From contig URCQ01000011.1 in the NCBI GenBank assembly GCA_900546435.1, positions 13,092-77,091 of the forward strand: 64,000 bases of DNA. Direction: 5' to 3'. This DNA comes from an uncultured Pseudobutyrivibrio sp. (lineage in GTDB: Bacteria > Bacillota > Clostridia > Lachnospirales > Lachnospiraceae). Each line of letters begins with the position of its first letter. The stretch's first letter is position 1. Under the pieces are notes generated by a model that ran no database searches, was not told the DNA's origin, and saw nothing but the letters and a program-made list of their open reading frames with translations. Below, piece after piece: positions 43,487 through 52,565 of the stretch. The translations under genes and the position numbers were made by a program.

Positions 43487-45721
43487 ATGAATAATGTATT
43501 GGAATTGAAGGGGAAAAGATTTTTTCAGGCTCCAAGAAATGGTGGTGGTGGGGAGCCGAGAATGAATAGCAAAGTTTTGGTGACAATAGATCATTTATAT
43601 AGACTAGAGGCGCAATTAGGACAAATTGAAGATTTTTGGAAACAAGAGAAACGTGTGTTTTCTGGCATTTTGGTCAGTGTGCACTATAATAAAATTGTTG
43701 CCAAAACGAACCGGATTGGTGGTCTGTTCCAAGGGAAAAAGTCAAATTATGCAGTTGTAGGGGCTAAATTTAATGGGGATAAATCAAAGCACATTATCAC
43801 TTATTATCTGAAAGATACAGATTTGGGAAAAAGTAGAACATTATTAAGAAAAGCATATGATATTTTGCAGCATGAGTTTGAAGATAAAATAAATGTCGAA
43901 CAGTTTGGAGATAAGAAAAGGGTAGCGTCCATAAAGTTTGATGACTATGATATGGCGAAAACAACTTTTTTACAAGTGATAGCAGATGCCTCTTACATTG
44001 AATATTTTGAAGTGGAAAAACCAGAATTATCCACTAAATATAATATCATTACTTTATATAACACGAATACGGATACACAGATACTGCTGCGAGGATTGGG
44101 GATAGATGTCTTAAAAAGTAGAATTTTAGATAATCAAACTGTTTTTTTGGATAACAAGCAATTACAGATTCTTTTTGAAAAAGCACCCTACTTAGTTGCA
44201 ATGGCTACAGAGGATTTGTCTCAGTTATCTCCAGATGATTTTAGGGATGATGCATATGGAGATGTCATGTACTTGAAAAAACCGGATATTGAGCCAACGA
44301 TTGGTGTGATAGACACACTGTTTGATGAGAGAGTATATTTTGCGGATTGGGTAGAATATCATGAGATGGTAGATAAAACGTTGCCGAAAGCACCGTCTGA
44401 TTATCGACATGGGACAGCGGTGGATTCTATTATTGTGGATGGGGCGAGACTAAATCCATGGCTAGATGATGGATGTGGTCATTTTCGTGTTCGTCATTTT
44501 GGTGTTGCGATTGGAAAACAGTTTTCTTCATTTGCTATTACAAGAAAAATCCGGGAAATTGTCTCAGAAAATCAAGATATTAAAGTGTGGAACATCTCAT
44601 TAGGAAGTAATCAGGAGATACAGGATAATTTTATTTCCGCGGAAGCAGCGGTGCTTGATCAAATCCAGTATGAGAACGATGTGATATTTATTATTGCTGG
44701 AACAAATAAATCAAGTGAAGAAATAATAAAAATCGGAGCACCAGCAGATTCAATCAATGGTATTATTGTTAATTCTGTTACGAAAAGCGGAACAGCACCA
44801 GGGTATGCAAGAAGAGGACTGGCATTATCATTTTATGCGAAACCAGATGTTAGTTATTATGGTGGAAGCGAAGAAGAATATATACGAGTGTGTGAGCCAC
44901 TAGGCGAAGCACGTGTGGCAGGAACATCTTTTGCTGCACCGTGGATCGCGCGCAAAATGTCATATCTAATAGATGTGCTAGGACTCAATCGTGAGGTGGC
45001 GAAAGCCTTGTTGATTGATTCTGCCCGTGGATGGACGGAAAATCCAACACCAGAAAAAGTGGCGCTATATGGACATGGCATTGTGCCAATTCGTATAGAA
45101 GATATTATTCATACAAAGGATGATGAAATTAAATTTCTTGTGCATGATGTGAGTGAGAAATGGAATACGTATAATTATTTCTTTCCTGTACCGATGAAAA
45201 ATGATAAGTACCCATATTATGCAAAAGCAACAATGTGCTATTTCCCAGCCTGTAGTAGAGCGCAAGGTGTAGATTACACGAATACAGAATTAAACTTGCA
45301 TTTTGGTAGAATAAACAATAAAGGGCATATGATTGATATTAAGGGAGATTACCAAAATCAAGAAGAACTTTTGGGGGAGGAGAAACATTTCATTTTAGAA
45401 AACGAGGCACGGGAACGTTTTAGAAAATGGGACAATGTTAAGTATGTTGTGGAACAACCTAAAAGCAGGAAAATTGCAAAAGATTCTTATAAGAATAAAA
45501 ACTGGGGGATGGAAATAAAGACGAATAATCGATTAGACCCGCAGGATGGTGTGGGTATTCGCTTTGGCGTTGTAGTTACATTAAAGGCAATGGATGGCGT
45601 CAATCGAATAGATGATTTTATCAAAAGTTGTTCGCTCAATGGCTGGTTAGTAAATCAGTTGGATGTGCAGGCAAGAGTTGAAATCAACCAAAAGATTAAT
45701 GAAGAGATTGAATTTGAGTAG
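43487..45721 (+). CDS. ietS: S8 subtilisin-like serine protease of an IetAS-like pair
   Basis: The 744-residue protein has an N-terminal region of about 260 residues without recognised motif, then the S8 catalytic domain with all three residues: Asp276 in IGVIDT, His308 in YRHGTAVDS and Ser481 in GTSFAAP. The C-terminal ~220 residues are beta-rich and unassigned. There is no signal peptide, so it acts in the cytosol, as expected for a defence or toxin protease. The AGGAGGAATG RBS is strong. The upstream ATPase presumably restrains or activates it. Confidence 0.8.
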   Translation: MNNVLELKGKRFFQAPRNGGGGEPRMNSKVLVTIDHLYRLEAQLGQIEDFWKQEKRVFSGILVSVHYNKIVAKTNRIGGLFQGKKSNYAVVGAKFNGDKSKHIITYYLKDTDLGKSRTLLRKAYDILQHEFEDKINVEQFGDKKRVASIKFDDYDMAKTTFLQVIADASYIEYFEVEKPELSTKYNIITLYNTNTDTQILLRGLGIDVLKSRILDNQTVFLDNKQLQILFEKAPYLVAMATEDLSQLSPDDFRDDAYGDVMYLKKPDIEPTIGVIDTLFDERVYFADWVEYHEMVDKTLPKAPSDYRHGTAVDSIIVDGARLNPWLDDGCGHFRVRHFGVAIGKQFSSFAITRKIREIVSENQDIKVWNISLGSNQEIQDNFISAEAAVLDQIQYENDVIFIIAGTNKSSEEIIKIGAPADSINGIIVNSVTKSGTAPGYARRGLALSFYAKPDVSYYGGSEEEYIRVCEPLGEARVAGTSFAAPWIARKMSYLIDVLGLNREVAKALLIDSARGWTENPTPEKVALYGHGIVPIRIEDIIHTKDDEIKFLVHDVSEKWNTYNYFFPVPMKNDKYPYYAKATMCYFPACSRAQGVDYTNTELNLHFGRINNKGHMIDIKGDYQNQEELLGEEKHFILENEARERFRKWDNVKYVVEQPKSRKIAKDSYKNKNWGMEIKTNNRLDPQDGVGIRFGVVVTLKAMDGVNRIDDFIKSCSLNGWLVNQLDVQARVEINQKINEEIEFE

Positions 45722-45755
45722 AGAAAAAATCGTGCAAAATGAAAAGGAGAAATAG

Positions 45756-46276
45756 ATGAAATACTTTATAGATATTCCAGGGAAAGAAGATATAGAATCG
45801 CTGAAAAAGAGTTATATAACAATGTTAAAAACAGGAGAAAGATATTCTGATTGGGAGAAAAAATCACAAAGTGGATTGATTCTTCGGAACGCCATGAACT
45901 GCAAGAAATTCGGGAACGTTTAAAGTTATATGTGGATATGAATGCGGAAACAAGTGGAGGAGGTAATCTGGCAAATGAGATGGCACTTGGCGTGTTTATG
46001 TTTTTGTTATCTGGAAGTAGCGCACTTTTTATGAATATTGTATTTGAGGGATTTGACCATATAGAAATTCCACTTGAAGAAATGTCAAATATAATGGGCA
46101 CAATGTTCGAAATTTCGATGGATGTAATCGCACCTGTGATAATTTTCTTTGTGGTTATATTAATTGTGTGGGTAATAATTGTAACTACCATGGATTGGAG
46201 AGAAAGTAGAAGGAGAACAATTAATAAATCATTTTATGAAAAACTAATTCAACGAATCACAGAGAAGGTAGATTAA
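45756..46276 (+). CDS. two-helix membrane protein split by an apparent -1 frameshift
   Basis: An AAGGAGA RBS drives a frame starting at 45756 (MKYFIDIPGKEDIES) that stops at 45921 after 55 codons. A second frame open from 45851 to 46276 has no RBS or good start. A -1 slip in the A6 run (45858-45863, codons AAA AAA) joins them into one 173-residue protein. It would have a soluble N-terminal ~75 residues, two hydrophobic helices (about 90-110 and 130-152) and a basic tail. It is either a programmed frameshift, a broken gene or a homopolymer sequencing error. Family unknown. It lies between the protease and the RES protein. Confidence 0.6.
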
Positions 46277-46327
46277 AAGTATTATAAGTCGAACAATGTG
46301 TGGTGACATACATGGTGGAGGTATTTA

Positions 46328-47680
46328 ATGACCCAAAAATATATGACGTATAGTAAGGGATTGAATGAAATGCTCAGTGCGGAGGACATTAATGATATCA
46401 TAAAAAAGTGGCAGAAGGAATTCGATGCACAGGAGATTACATCTTATTCTCAGGAGGATTTGCAGAAATTAAATTCTCAAATTCAGGAGTTTGATTTCAA
46501 CGAATGTGGAAAGATGCCCATAGATGAGATACATAAAGTGATATGGGATACATTATTAATAAAAAAGCATTTGTGTGCGTTGAAAAATATGCAGTCATGT
46601 GCACCTGAAATTTCACTCTATCGTGTCAGAAAAGAGGAAAAATACTCTTTTGACAAAGAAAAATATAAGGATGAAAAACAATTATGGAATCCACCTTCAG
46701 ATAAGGTGAAATTTAGGGGGAGACTGAATGAATGTGGACAGTCGGTCTTATATACTTCGCCAAAGGATCCTTTTTGTGCAATGGATGAAATGCAAGTGCA
46801 AGATGATGAGGAATTTGTTCTAATACGTTATTTGACGAAGAAAAGTAATATATTTACACTTATCGGTGGACCTACAAATTATTGCGAGGAAGGTATAAAT
46901 GGATCGACGACGATTGTTGCTAATGAGATTGTTCAGAATTTTCTGAATAAACTATTTGGAATAAGAGCAGATGGCAATGAAGAAATATATAAAATAACGA
47001 ATACTGTGATAGAGGACTTCTTTTTCCTGGGCGATACAGTTGGGTGGGTGTATCGTTCAGTAAAAAACAGTGGACGATATAATTTTTGCTTCAAATCCGA
47101 AGGGGTAAAAGAAATATTAGATGTAGACGGGGCATATCTTGCTAGAAAAAATAAATCGGGCCAATTAGAAATTTTAGATACGATAAAGCAAGCACACTAC
47201 CATGGAGATATGAAAGGAAAATATATGCCAAATGAGTTTGAATATGATTTCTGCGACATATTTCCGTATCAAAGGGAGCAAAAAAATACTGATATTGTAG
47301 AAATAAACTTTTTTGATGTGGAGGATATTGAGTTTAAAAGGCAGAAAAAATTCTTTCGGATAAGTTCGGAAATGAATATTAAATGTTTAATGGGCATTCG
47401 AAATAATATATATAAATACTTGAATGATAATACAGATAGTGTCGAACTTTATTATCTATATGTGACACAAGAGGCGCAATTGGAAAGAAAATTACTGAGA
47501 AAATATAAGGTGGAAAAAACGAAAGAGGACATATACGAGATATGCAACTTATATAAATTAGACCAACTTACAATCTCAGTGAAAAGAGAGTGTATGATAA
47601 TGGTAGAATTGGTGGTAAAATCAAAAATAGGTGATGAACAAAAAGTAGGTGGAGGAGAACTTTGGACGGTGTTTTCATAA
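46328..47680 (+). CDS. RES-domain-like protein (putative NAD+-consuming toxin)
   Basis: This 450-residue AT-rich protein has a central region with the RES pattern: LYRVR near 97-101, FRGRLNECGQSVLYTS near 129-144 and an acidic FCAMDEM near 150-156. RES toxins use a conserved Arg, Tyr and a downstream polar or acidic residue to degrade NAD+. The N-terminal ~90 residues are helical, and the C-terminal ~170 residues are unassigned. No Xre/MbcA-type antitoxin gene is adjacent. The RBS is GGTGGAGG. It ends the cassette that starts with the IetAS-like pair and may be its effector. The RES call is by eye. Confidence 0.6.
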   Translation: MTQKYMTYSKGLNEMLSAEDINDIIKKWQKEFDAQEITSYSQEDLQKLNSQIQEFDFNECGKMPIDEIHKVIWDTLLIKKHLCALKNMQSCAPEISLYRVRKEEKYSFDKEKYKDEKQLWNPPSDKVKFRGRLNECGQSVLYTSPKDPFCAMDEMQVQDDEEFVLIRYLTKKSNIFTLIGGPTNYCEEGINGSTTIVANEIVQNFLNKLFGIRADGNEEIYKITNTVIEDFFFLGDTVGWVYRSVKNSGRYNFCFKSEGVKEILDVDGAYLARKNKSGQLEILDTIKQAHYHGDMKGKYMPNEFEYDFCDIFPYQREQKNTDIVEINFFDVEDIEFKRQKKFFRISSEMNIKCLMGIRNNIYKYLNDNTDSVELYYLYVTQEAQLERKLLRKYKVEKTKEDIYEICNLYKLDQLTISVKRECMIMVELVVKSKIGDEQKVGGGELWTVFS

Positions 47681-47699
47681 GAGTGCTCGGAGATGATTT

Positions 47700-47830
47700 T
47701 TTCCTTTAAGTACACCACACTAATGTAATTGCTTTATTTGGCAGGGATGAGTTTGAAGAACTAAGAAGAAAGCACAAAATAGAATTTAAAGAATTGGGTG
47801 GCTTTTCGCCATCAGTTATATGATTCTTGT
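47700..47830 (+). other. short decayed coding remnant after the RES gene
   Basis: A frame without a start, open over about 36 codons, reads NVIALFGRDEFEELRRKHKI and ends at TGA 47821-47823. It resembles the tail of a deleted gene. No family could be assigned. Confidence 0.3.
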
Positions 47831-47855
47831 TTTGGTATTTGCTCTATGCTATTAT
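47827..47855 (+). promoter_or_regulatory. sigma-A-type promoter for the GH25 gene
   Basis: TTGTTT (47827-47832) and TATTAT (47850-47855) have a 17-bp spacer. The start of transcription would be about 20 bases ahead of the ATG at 47882, which supports that start. Confidence 0.6.
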
Positions 47856-47881
47856 AGGCAATGGAATTATACAAGTAATGT

Positions 47882-50041
47882 ATGAATTTAAAGAGGGAAA
47901 AACAAAAGAAGATGGAAAAGTTAAAAGAATTATTTCATAACAGAAAGTTTGTTATGATTCTGAGCGCCATTGTTATTGTAGCAGCTGGCGTAGGAATCGG
48001 TGTCTTTGCTTACCAGTCTACGAGATCCAAAGAGGCAGTGGCAAAGGTAGAAAAGAAAGAAAAGGTAGAGAAAGAAGTCGTAGAAGTGCCGACTTTTACA
48101 GCTTGTTCTTTGGAGGGAGAATCCATAGAGAAGGATTTGACCTTGATTATGAAAGGGGATGACGGTCAGAAAGTCAGTGATGTCCCGTTTCAGGTGAAGC
48201 TGATTTCTGCAGATCAGAAAGAAAAAATCGCAGACGCAGTGCAAAAGATAGCAGATGTGGATGCAAAGATTGCAGAGCTGCAGGCACAGGCGGCAGAGGG
48301 AGCCGGAACATCAGCAACAGAGACAGCGCAGGTGACGGAGGATACGGACAAGAAAGCGGCTGAAGATGTCACAGTAGACGAGACGACTGCGGATACAAAA
48401 ACAGCCGACACAAAGAAGGAAGATACGAAGAAGACTGCCAAGAAGAAGCAGGAGGTATCTTCGCTTACAGGAGAAGCAGTTACACCTCTGGAGAAATTAT
48501 ATGTAGAGAAGCAGGAGGCAATCGATGCCTATACGGAAACTATTGCAGCGATTGATGCAAGGACATATAGTGATGATGACAGCGATGGTATGATTTATAT
48601 CGAATCCATTGATCCGGGCGATTATGAGGCATGCTATATCCCGACTGAGGGAAATGATTACTCTGCAACGAACTATGCGGTAGATGTCAATGTCAAAGAC
48701 AAGATTGAATATGTTGCTGTAAAAAATATTGCAGAAAAGACAGTATCTGCTTCAGCAGCTGGCGATGTACAGAGTAATGTAAAGAATGTTCCGGTAGAAG
48801 CAACTCCTACGAATACAGTAGAATTTGTAGAAAGCCGTACGGAAGAGATTCCGGCACAGTACAAACAAGTGGCAACACCAGTAGTGCAGGCAAGTGCAGG
48901 TGCTGTTGCTACAGTACCAAGTGCAGATGGGTCTGCAACGGTCGGCATCAGTCAGAATGCAACGTTATATTCTGGCGTGAATGGAGCCAATAGTGTAGCA
49001 ATTTCTGTGCAGGCAAGCAACCTTGCAGGAGAACCACAGGTTACTTCCTCTAATGGCGTGGTATCGGTTACAGGAGCTGCTGGTGCTTATACGATTACAG
49101 CAGGAAGTACCCCGGAAGATGCAACGGTAAATGTTACAGTAAGTGGAACACCAACATCGAATCCAGACGAGGTAGTATCTGCAACCTGTAGTGTTCTAGT
49201 GCATGGAACAAACAAGGCAATCACTGCATCCGATGGACAGGCATCATATGTAGATACGAACGGTACACCGGCAACGTATGGTAACTATAACCCATCCGGA
49301 GTCTACTATGTGAAAGAAAAAGATGCCGAGACGAGATATTATGGCTGGCAGGAAATTGACGGTTATCGCTATTATTTTGATAAAAACGGAAATAAAGTAA
49401 CGGGAACACAGGTTATCAACGGCGCAACGTATAACTTTGGCTCCGATGGTGTGTTGCTTACCAGTGGATTTGGTATTGATGTGTCCAAGTGGCAGGGAAA
49501 TATCGACTGGTCACAGGCATCAAGTGCAGTTTCCTTTGCTATTATCCGTTGTGGATTCCGTGGAAGTTCTGGAAATATCGCAGTAGATCCGAAATTTGCG
49601 CAGAATATCCAGGGTGCAAAAGCGAATGGTGTCCGCGTTGGTGTATACTTCTACTCAATTGCAATGAACGAAGCGCAGGCAGTCGAAGAGGCTTCTCTTG
49701 CGATACAGCAGGTGAGTCAGTATGGAGGTGTGAGCCTTCCAATTTACATTGACATGGAAGATAGCAGACAACTTTCACTGTCACAGGCAGAAAGAGATGC
49801 AATAGTCATGGCATTCTGTCGTACCGTACAGAATAGTGGATATTCTGCTGGTGTATATGCGAATAAGAACTGGCTGACCAATCATCTGACGCCATCAAGC
49901 TATGGTGGAATCTCTATCTGGGTTGCACAGTATAATACCCAGTGTACCTACAAGGGACGTTACGATATCTGGCAATATTCCAGCAAGGGCTCTATTCCGG
50001 GAATTGCAGGAAATGTAGATTTGAATACAAGTTATTTTTAA
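47882..50041 (+). CDS. membrane-anchored GH25 muramidase with cell-wall-binding repeats
   Basis: The 719-residue protein has an N-terminal membrane anchor (FVMILSAIVIVAAGVGIGVF near 23-42) and a long Ala/Thr/Lys/Glu-rich extracellular stalk, including a coiled region near 110-140. It continues with an Ig-like/beta region (~355-440), two choline-binding-type units (YGWQEIDGYRYYFDKNG near 484-500) and a C-terminal GH25 lysozyme domain (~530-719; GIDVSKWQGNIDW and the catalytic pair in YIDMEDS). It probably remodels peptidoglycan. An alternative start is 47912. The RBS is weak. Confidence 0.88.
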   Translation: MNLKREKQKKMEKLKELFHNRKFVMILSAIVIVAAGVGIGVFAYQSTRSKEAVAKVEKKEKVEKEVVEVPTFTACSLEGESIEKDLTLIMKGDDGQKVSDVPFQVKLISADQKEKIADAVQKIADVDAKIAELQAQAAEGAGTSATETAQVTEDTDKKAAEDVTVDETTADTKTADTKKEDTKKTAKKKQEVSSLTGEAVTPLEKLYVEKQEAIDAYTETIAAIDARTYSDDDSDGMIYIESIDPGDYEACYIPTEGNDYSATNYAVDVNVKDKIEYVAVKNIAEKTVSASAAGDVQSNVKNVPVEATPTNTVEFVESRTEEIPAQYKQVATPVVQASAGAVATVPSADGSATVGISQNATLYSGVNGANSVAISVQASNLAGEPQVTSSNGVVSVTGAAGAYTITAGSTPEDATVNVTVSGTPTSNPDEVVSATCSVLVHGTNKAITASDGQASYVDTNGTPATYGNYNPSGVYYVKEKDAETRYYGWQEIDGYRYYFDKNGNKVTGTQVINGATYNFGSDGVLLTSGFGIDVSKWQGNIDWSQASSAVSFAIIRCGFRGSSGNIAVDPKFAQNIQGAKANGVRVGVYFYSIAMNEAQAVEEASLAIQQVSQYGGVSLPIYIDMEDSRQLSLSQAERDAIVMAFCRTVQNSGYSAGVYANKNWLTNHLTPSSYGGISIWVAQYNTQCTYKGRYDIWQYSSKGSIPGIAGNVDLNTSYF

Positions 50042-50056
50042 AAGATAGAATGTCAA

Positions 50057-50114
50057 AAAATCGCTTAGTTACAATGTGGCGCGTAATGCGTCATGGTGAC
50101 TAGGCGATTTTGTG
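50057..50114 (+). terminator. terminator-like hairpin after the GH25 gene
   Basis: AAATCGCTTAGTTAC (from 50058) pairs with GTGACTAGGCGATTT (ending 50110) with two G-U pairs, continues upward, and is followed by TTTTGT. Confidence 0.75.
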
Positions 50115-50165
50115 GATTATCTACTAGATGATAATTGTGTTACAGTAATCTTCAAGCTTACAGTT

Positions 50166-50195
50166 GTTGTCAAAGTATGGGATAATTGGTAAAAT
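50166..50195 (+). promoter_or_regulatory. candidate promoter of the right polysaccharide operon
   Basis: TTGTCA (50166-50171) and TAAAAT (50190-50195) have an 18-bp spacer. The GGTAAAAT...ATAGATA context recurs at 53608-53625 upstream of another glycosyltransferase gene. Confidence 0.5.
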
Positions 50196-50280
50196 GATAT
50201 AGATATTATGTGGCTGAAACACTGTGGAGAAAGCCATATTATGAATGAATGGAAGCTTTTTGACGGAGATAATAATAAGA

Positions 50281-51690
50281 ATGAAAAAAGATAATTTAAA
50301 ATATTGGTATCGTGGATTTAGTAACGCTGCAATTGTGCTTCTTTTGACATTAATCTATAAGTATGTTTGGTCAACACAATTAAACATTTTGCTGCTTCGT
50401 CCATTTGAAAATAAAGGAAATATACTGCTTTATGTTGTGTATTTACTATTGTCTATTTTTGTTATTTATACTTTTGATGGATTTAAGATTGGCGTTAATA
50501 GGATATCGCATATTATCATATCACAGTGGGTATCTATGGCTATTGTTAATGCGATAGAAGCAATCCAAAGCGTGCTGATGATTGGTTTTGTCTTACACTT
50601 TGGAAAGATTTTTCGCGCTTATGTGGAGATTATGTTGATCGATGCGGCGTGCATTTTTGTTGTGACATATGTTTTGACAAAGTTGTATCGTACCATTTTT
50701 CCACCACTTCGTATGCTTATGGTCTATAGCGATTATGCCAATAATCTTGCAAAGAAAATGAATAGCCGTCGGGATAAATATATCATTGCGGATCGTGTGC
50801 ATGAAAATACGCCAGTGAATGAAATCGCAGAAATGATGCAGGAATATGATGCGGTATTGCTAAATGATGTGTCGACGGATATTAAGTCAGATGTACTGAA
50901 AGCATGTTATGAGCAGGGGAAACGTGTGTATTTTACGCCAAAGATATCAGATATTCTTGTCAAAAATGCAGAGGAGCTTCATCTGTTTGATACACCAATT
51001 TATTTGTGCCGAAATCTGGGGATGTCTATGACACAATTAGCAATAAAACGTGCAGCGGATGTTGTTATATCCTTGCTTGGTATTATTATCACAAGTCCGA
51101 TTATGTTAGTTGCCGGTATTGCTATTCGTTGTTATGATGGTGGACCAGCCTTTTATCGTCAGGTGCGTTGCACAAAAGATAAACGTGAGTTTGAAATCAT
51201 TAAATTCCGTAGTATGGTGGTGGATTCCGAGAAAGATGGAAAAGCGCGACTTGCTGCAGAGAATGATGATCGTATTACACCGATTGGAAAATTTATTCGA
51301 GCAACAAGAATCGATGAATTGCCACAGTTTTTCAATATTCTAAAAGGCGATATGAGTTTTGTTGGACCACGTCCGGAACGTCCGGAAATTATAGCAGAAT
51401 ATGAACAGGAAATACCAGAGTTTGCATATAGAACGAGAGTAAAAGCAGGACTTACCGGTTATGCTCAAGTATATGGTAAGTACAATACAACAAATTTGGA
51501 TAAACTAAAATTAGATTTGATATATGTGGAACGAGGTTCTATTTTGTTAGATTTAAAACTCATCCTTTTAACAATTAAGGTGGTATTCATTAAGGATTCT
51601 ACTGAGGGATTGGAAGAAGGCGAGACGACAGCAGGGACAATGAGTGGTAAAGAAATATCGGAAGAAAAAAGGGTTACTAAGAATAAATAA
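50281..51690 (+). CDS. polyprenyl-phosphate sugar phosphotransferase (initiating transferase)
   Basis: This enzyme starts a repeat unit by moving a sugar-1-phosphate to undecaprenyl phosphate. The 469-residue protein has four to five N-terminal membrane helices, a Rossmann-like CoA-binding-type middle region and the C-terminal bacterial sugar transferase domain: KRAADVVISLLGIIITSPIM near 254-273, FRSMVVDSE near 312, RIDELPQFFNIL near 343-354 and the FVGPRPERPE catalytic signature near 360. The start at 50281 follows GGAG at 50268; an in-frame ATG at 50245 with GGAGAAAG ahead is the alternative. Confidence 0.93.
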   Translation: MKKDNLKYWYRGFSNAAIVLLLTLIYKYVWSTQLNILLLRPFENKGNILLYVVYLLLSIFVIYTFDGFKIGVNRISHIIISQWVSMAIVNAIEAIQSVLMIGFVLHFGKIFRAYVEIMLIDAACIFVVTYVLTKLYRTIFPPLRMLMVYSDYANNLAKKMNSRRDKYIIADRVHENTPVNEIAEMMQEYDAVLLNDVSTDIKSDVLKACYEQGKRVYFTPKISDILVKNAEELHLFDTPIYLCRNLGMSMTQLAIKRAADVVISLLGIIITSPIMLVAGIAIRCYDGGPAFYRQVRCTKDKREFEIIKFRSMVVDSEKDGKARLAAENDDRITPIGKFIRATRIDELPQFFNILKGDMSFVGPRPERPEIIAEYEQEIPEFAYRTRVKAGLTGYAQVYGKYNTTNLDKLKLDLIYVERGSILLDLKLILLTIKVVFIKDSTEGLEEGETTAGTMSGKEISEEKRVTKNK

Positions 51691-51722
51691 GGTATGATAT
51701 TTGCGAAACAAATGGAGTGAAA

Positions 51723-52538
51723 ATGGAATTTTCAGTATTGTTGTCTGTATATAAAAAAGAAAACCCAATCTATTTAAAAGAAGCTCTGGATAGTGTGTGG
51801 GAAAAGCAGACATTGAGACCGACGGAAGTGGTCGTTGTTGAAGATGGACCATTGACGAAGGGATTGTATGAAGTCTTAGAGGGATTTTCAAGAACTTGTG
51901 ACTGCCTTGTGCGTTGTCCAATTGAGAAAAACGTACAACTTGGTAGAGCGTTAGCGTATGGTGTTACACAATGCAAATATGAGTTGATTGCGCGCATGGA
52001 TACGGATGATTTAGCGGTGCCAGAACGATTTGAAAAGCAATGTGATTATATGCAGAAACATCCAGATACGATAGCTCTTGGCGGATGGATTGAAGAATTT
52101 GATGAGAAGCAAAGCTATAATGCAATCAAAAAGATGCCAGAGAATATGCCTGAGATTAAGGAGTATGCGAAATACCGCAACCCGCTGAATCACATGACCG
52201 TTATGTTCCGGAAACATGCGATTTTAGAGGCAGGGAACTATGAACATTACCCTATGTTAGAAGATTATTATTTATGGATTCGCCTTCTTGCCAAGGGAAT
52301 GGAATTGCATAATTTGCCGGAAGTATTAGTGGATATGCGTATAGATGATGCTACCTATCACAGGCGCGGTGGAAAAGAATACTTCAGACGTTATAAAAAA
52401 CTGCGCAAATATCAATATGAAATGCAGCTTCTTAATCGGGGAGAATACATTAAAGCTGTCATCCTGACCTGGGGAATGACATCTGAGATGGTGGATGGTA
52501 TAAGAAAGATACTATATCATAAGATTTTGCGCAGATAA
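51723..52538 (+). CDS. GT2 glycosyltransferase
   Basis: The 271-residue protein opens FSVLLSVYKKENPIYLKEAL, with VVEDGPLT near 40 and the metal site ARMDTDDLA near 94-102. It resembles the beta-1,3-galactosyl/glucosyl GT2 group of capsule loci. It starts at ATG 51723 (an in-frame GTG precedes it) behind GGAG, 32 bases after the initiating transferase, so it may add the second sugar of the repeat (inference from position). Confidence 0.87.
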   Translation: MEFSVLLSVYKKENPIYLKEALDSVWEKQTLRPTEVVVVEDGPLTKGLYEVLEGFSRTCDCLVRCPIEKNVQLGRALAYGVTQCKYELIARMDTDDLAVPERFEKQCDYMQKHPDTIALGGWIEEFDEKQSYNAIKKMPENMPEIKEYAKYRNPLNHMTVMFRKHAILEAGNYEHYPMLEDYYLWIRLLAKGMELHNLPEVLVDMRIDDATYHRRGGKEYFRRYKKLRKYQYEMQLLNRGEYIKAVILTWGMTSEMVDGIRKILYHKILRR

Positions 52539-52565
52539 GTAGAATGTTTTTTGTGAGAGGGAGAA

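Noticed and set aside
48214..48948. Open minus-strand frames inside the GH25 stalk
   Set aside because: They mirror the Ala/Thr/Val-rich codons of the low-complexity stalk and encode only Ser/Ala/Val-rich shadows.
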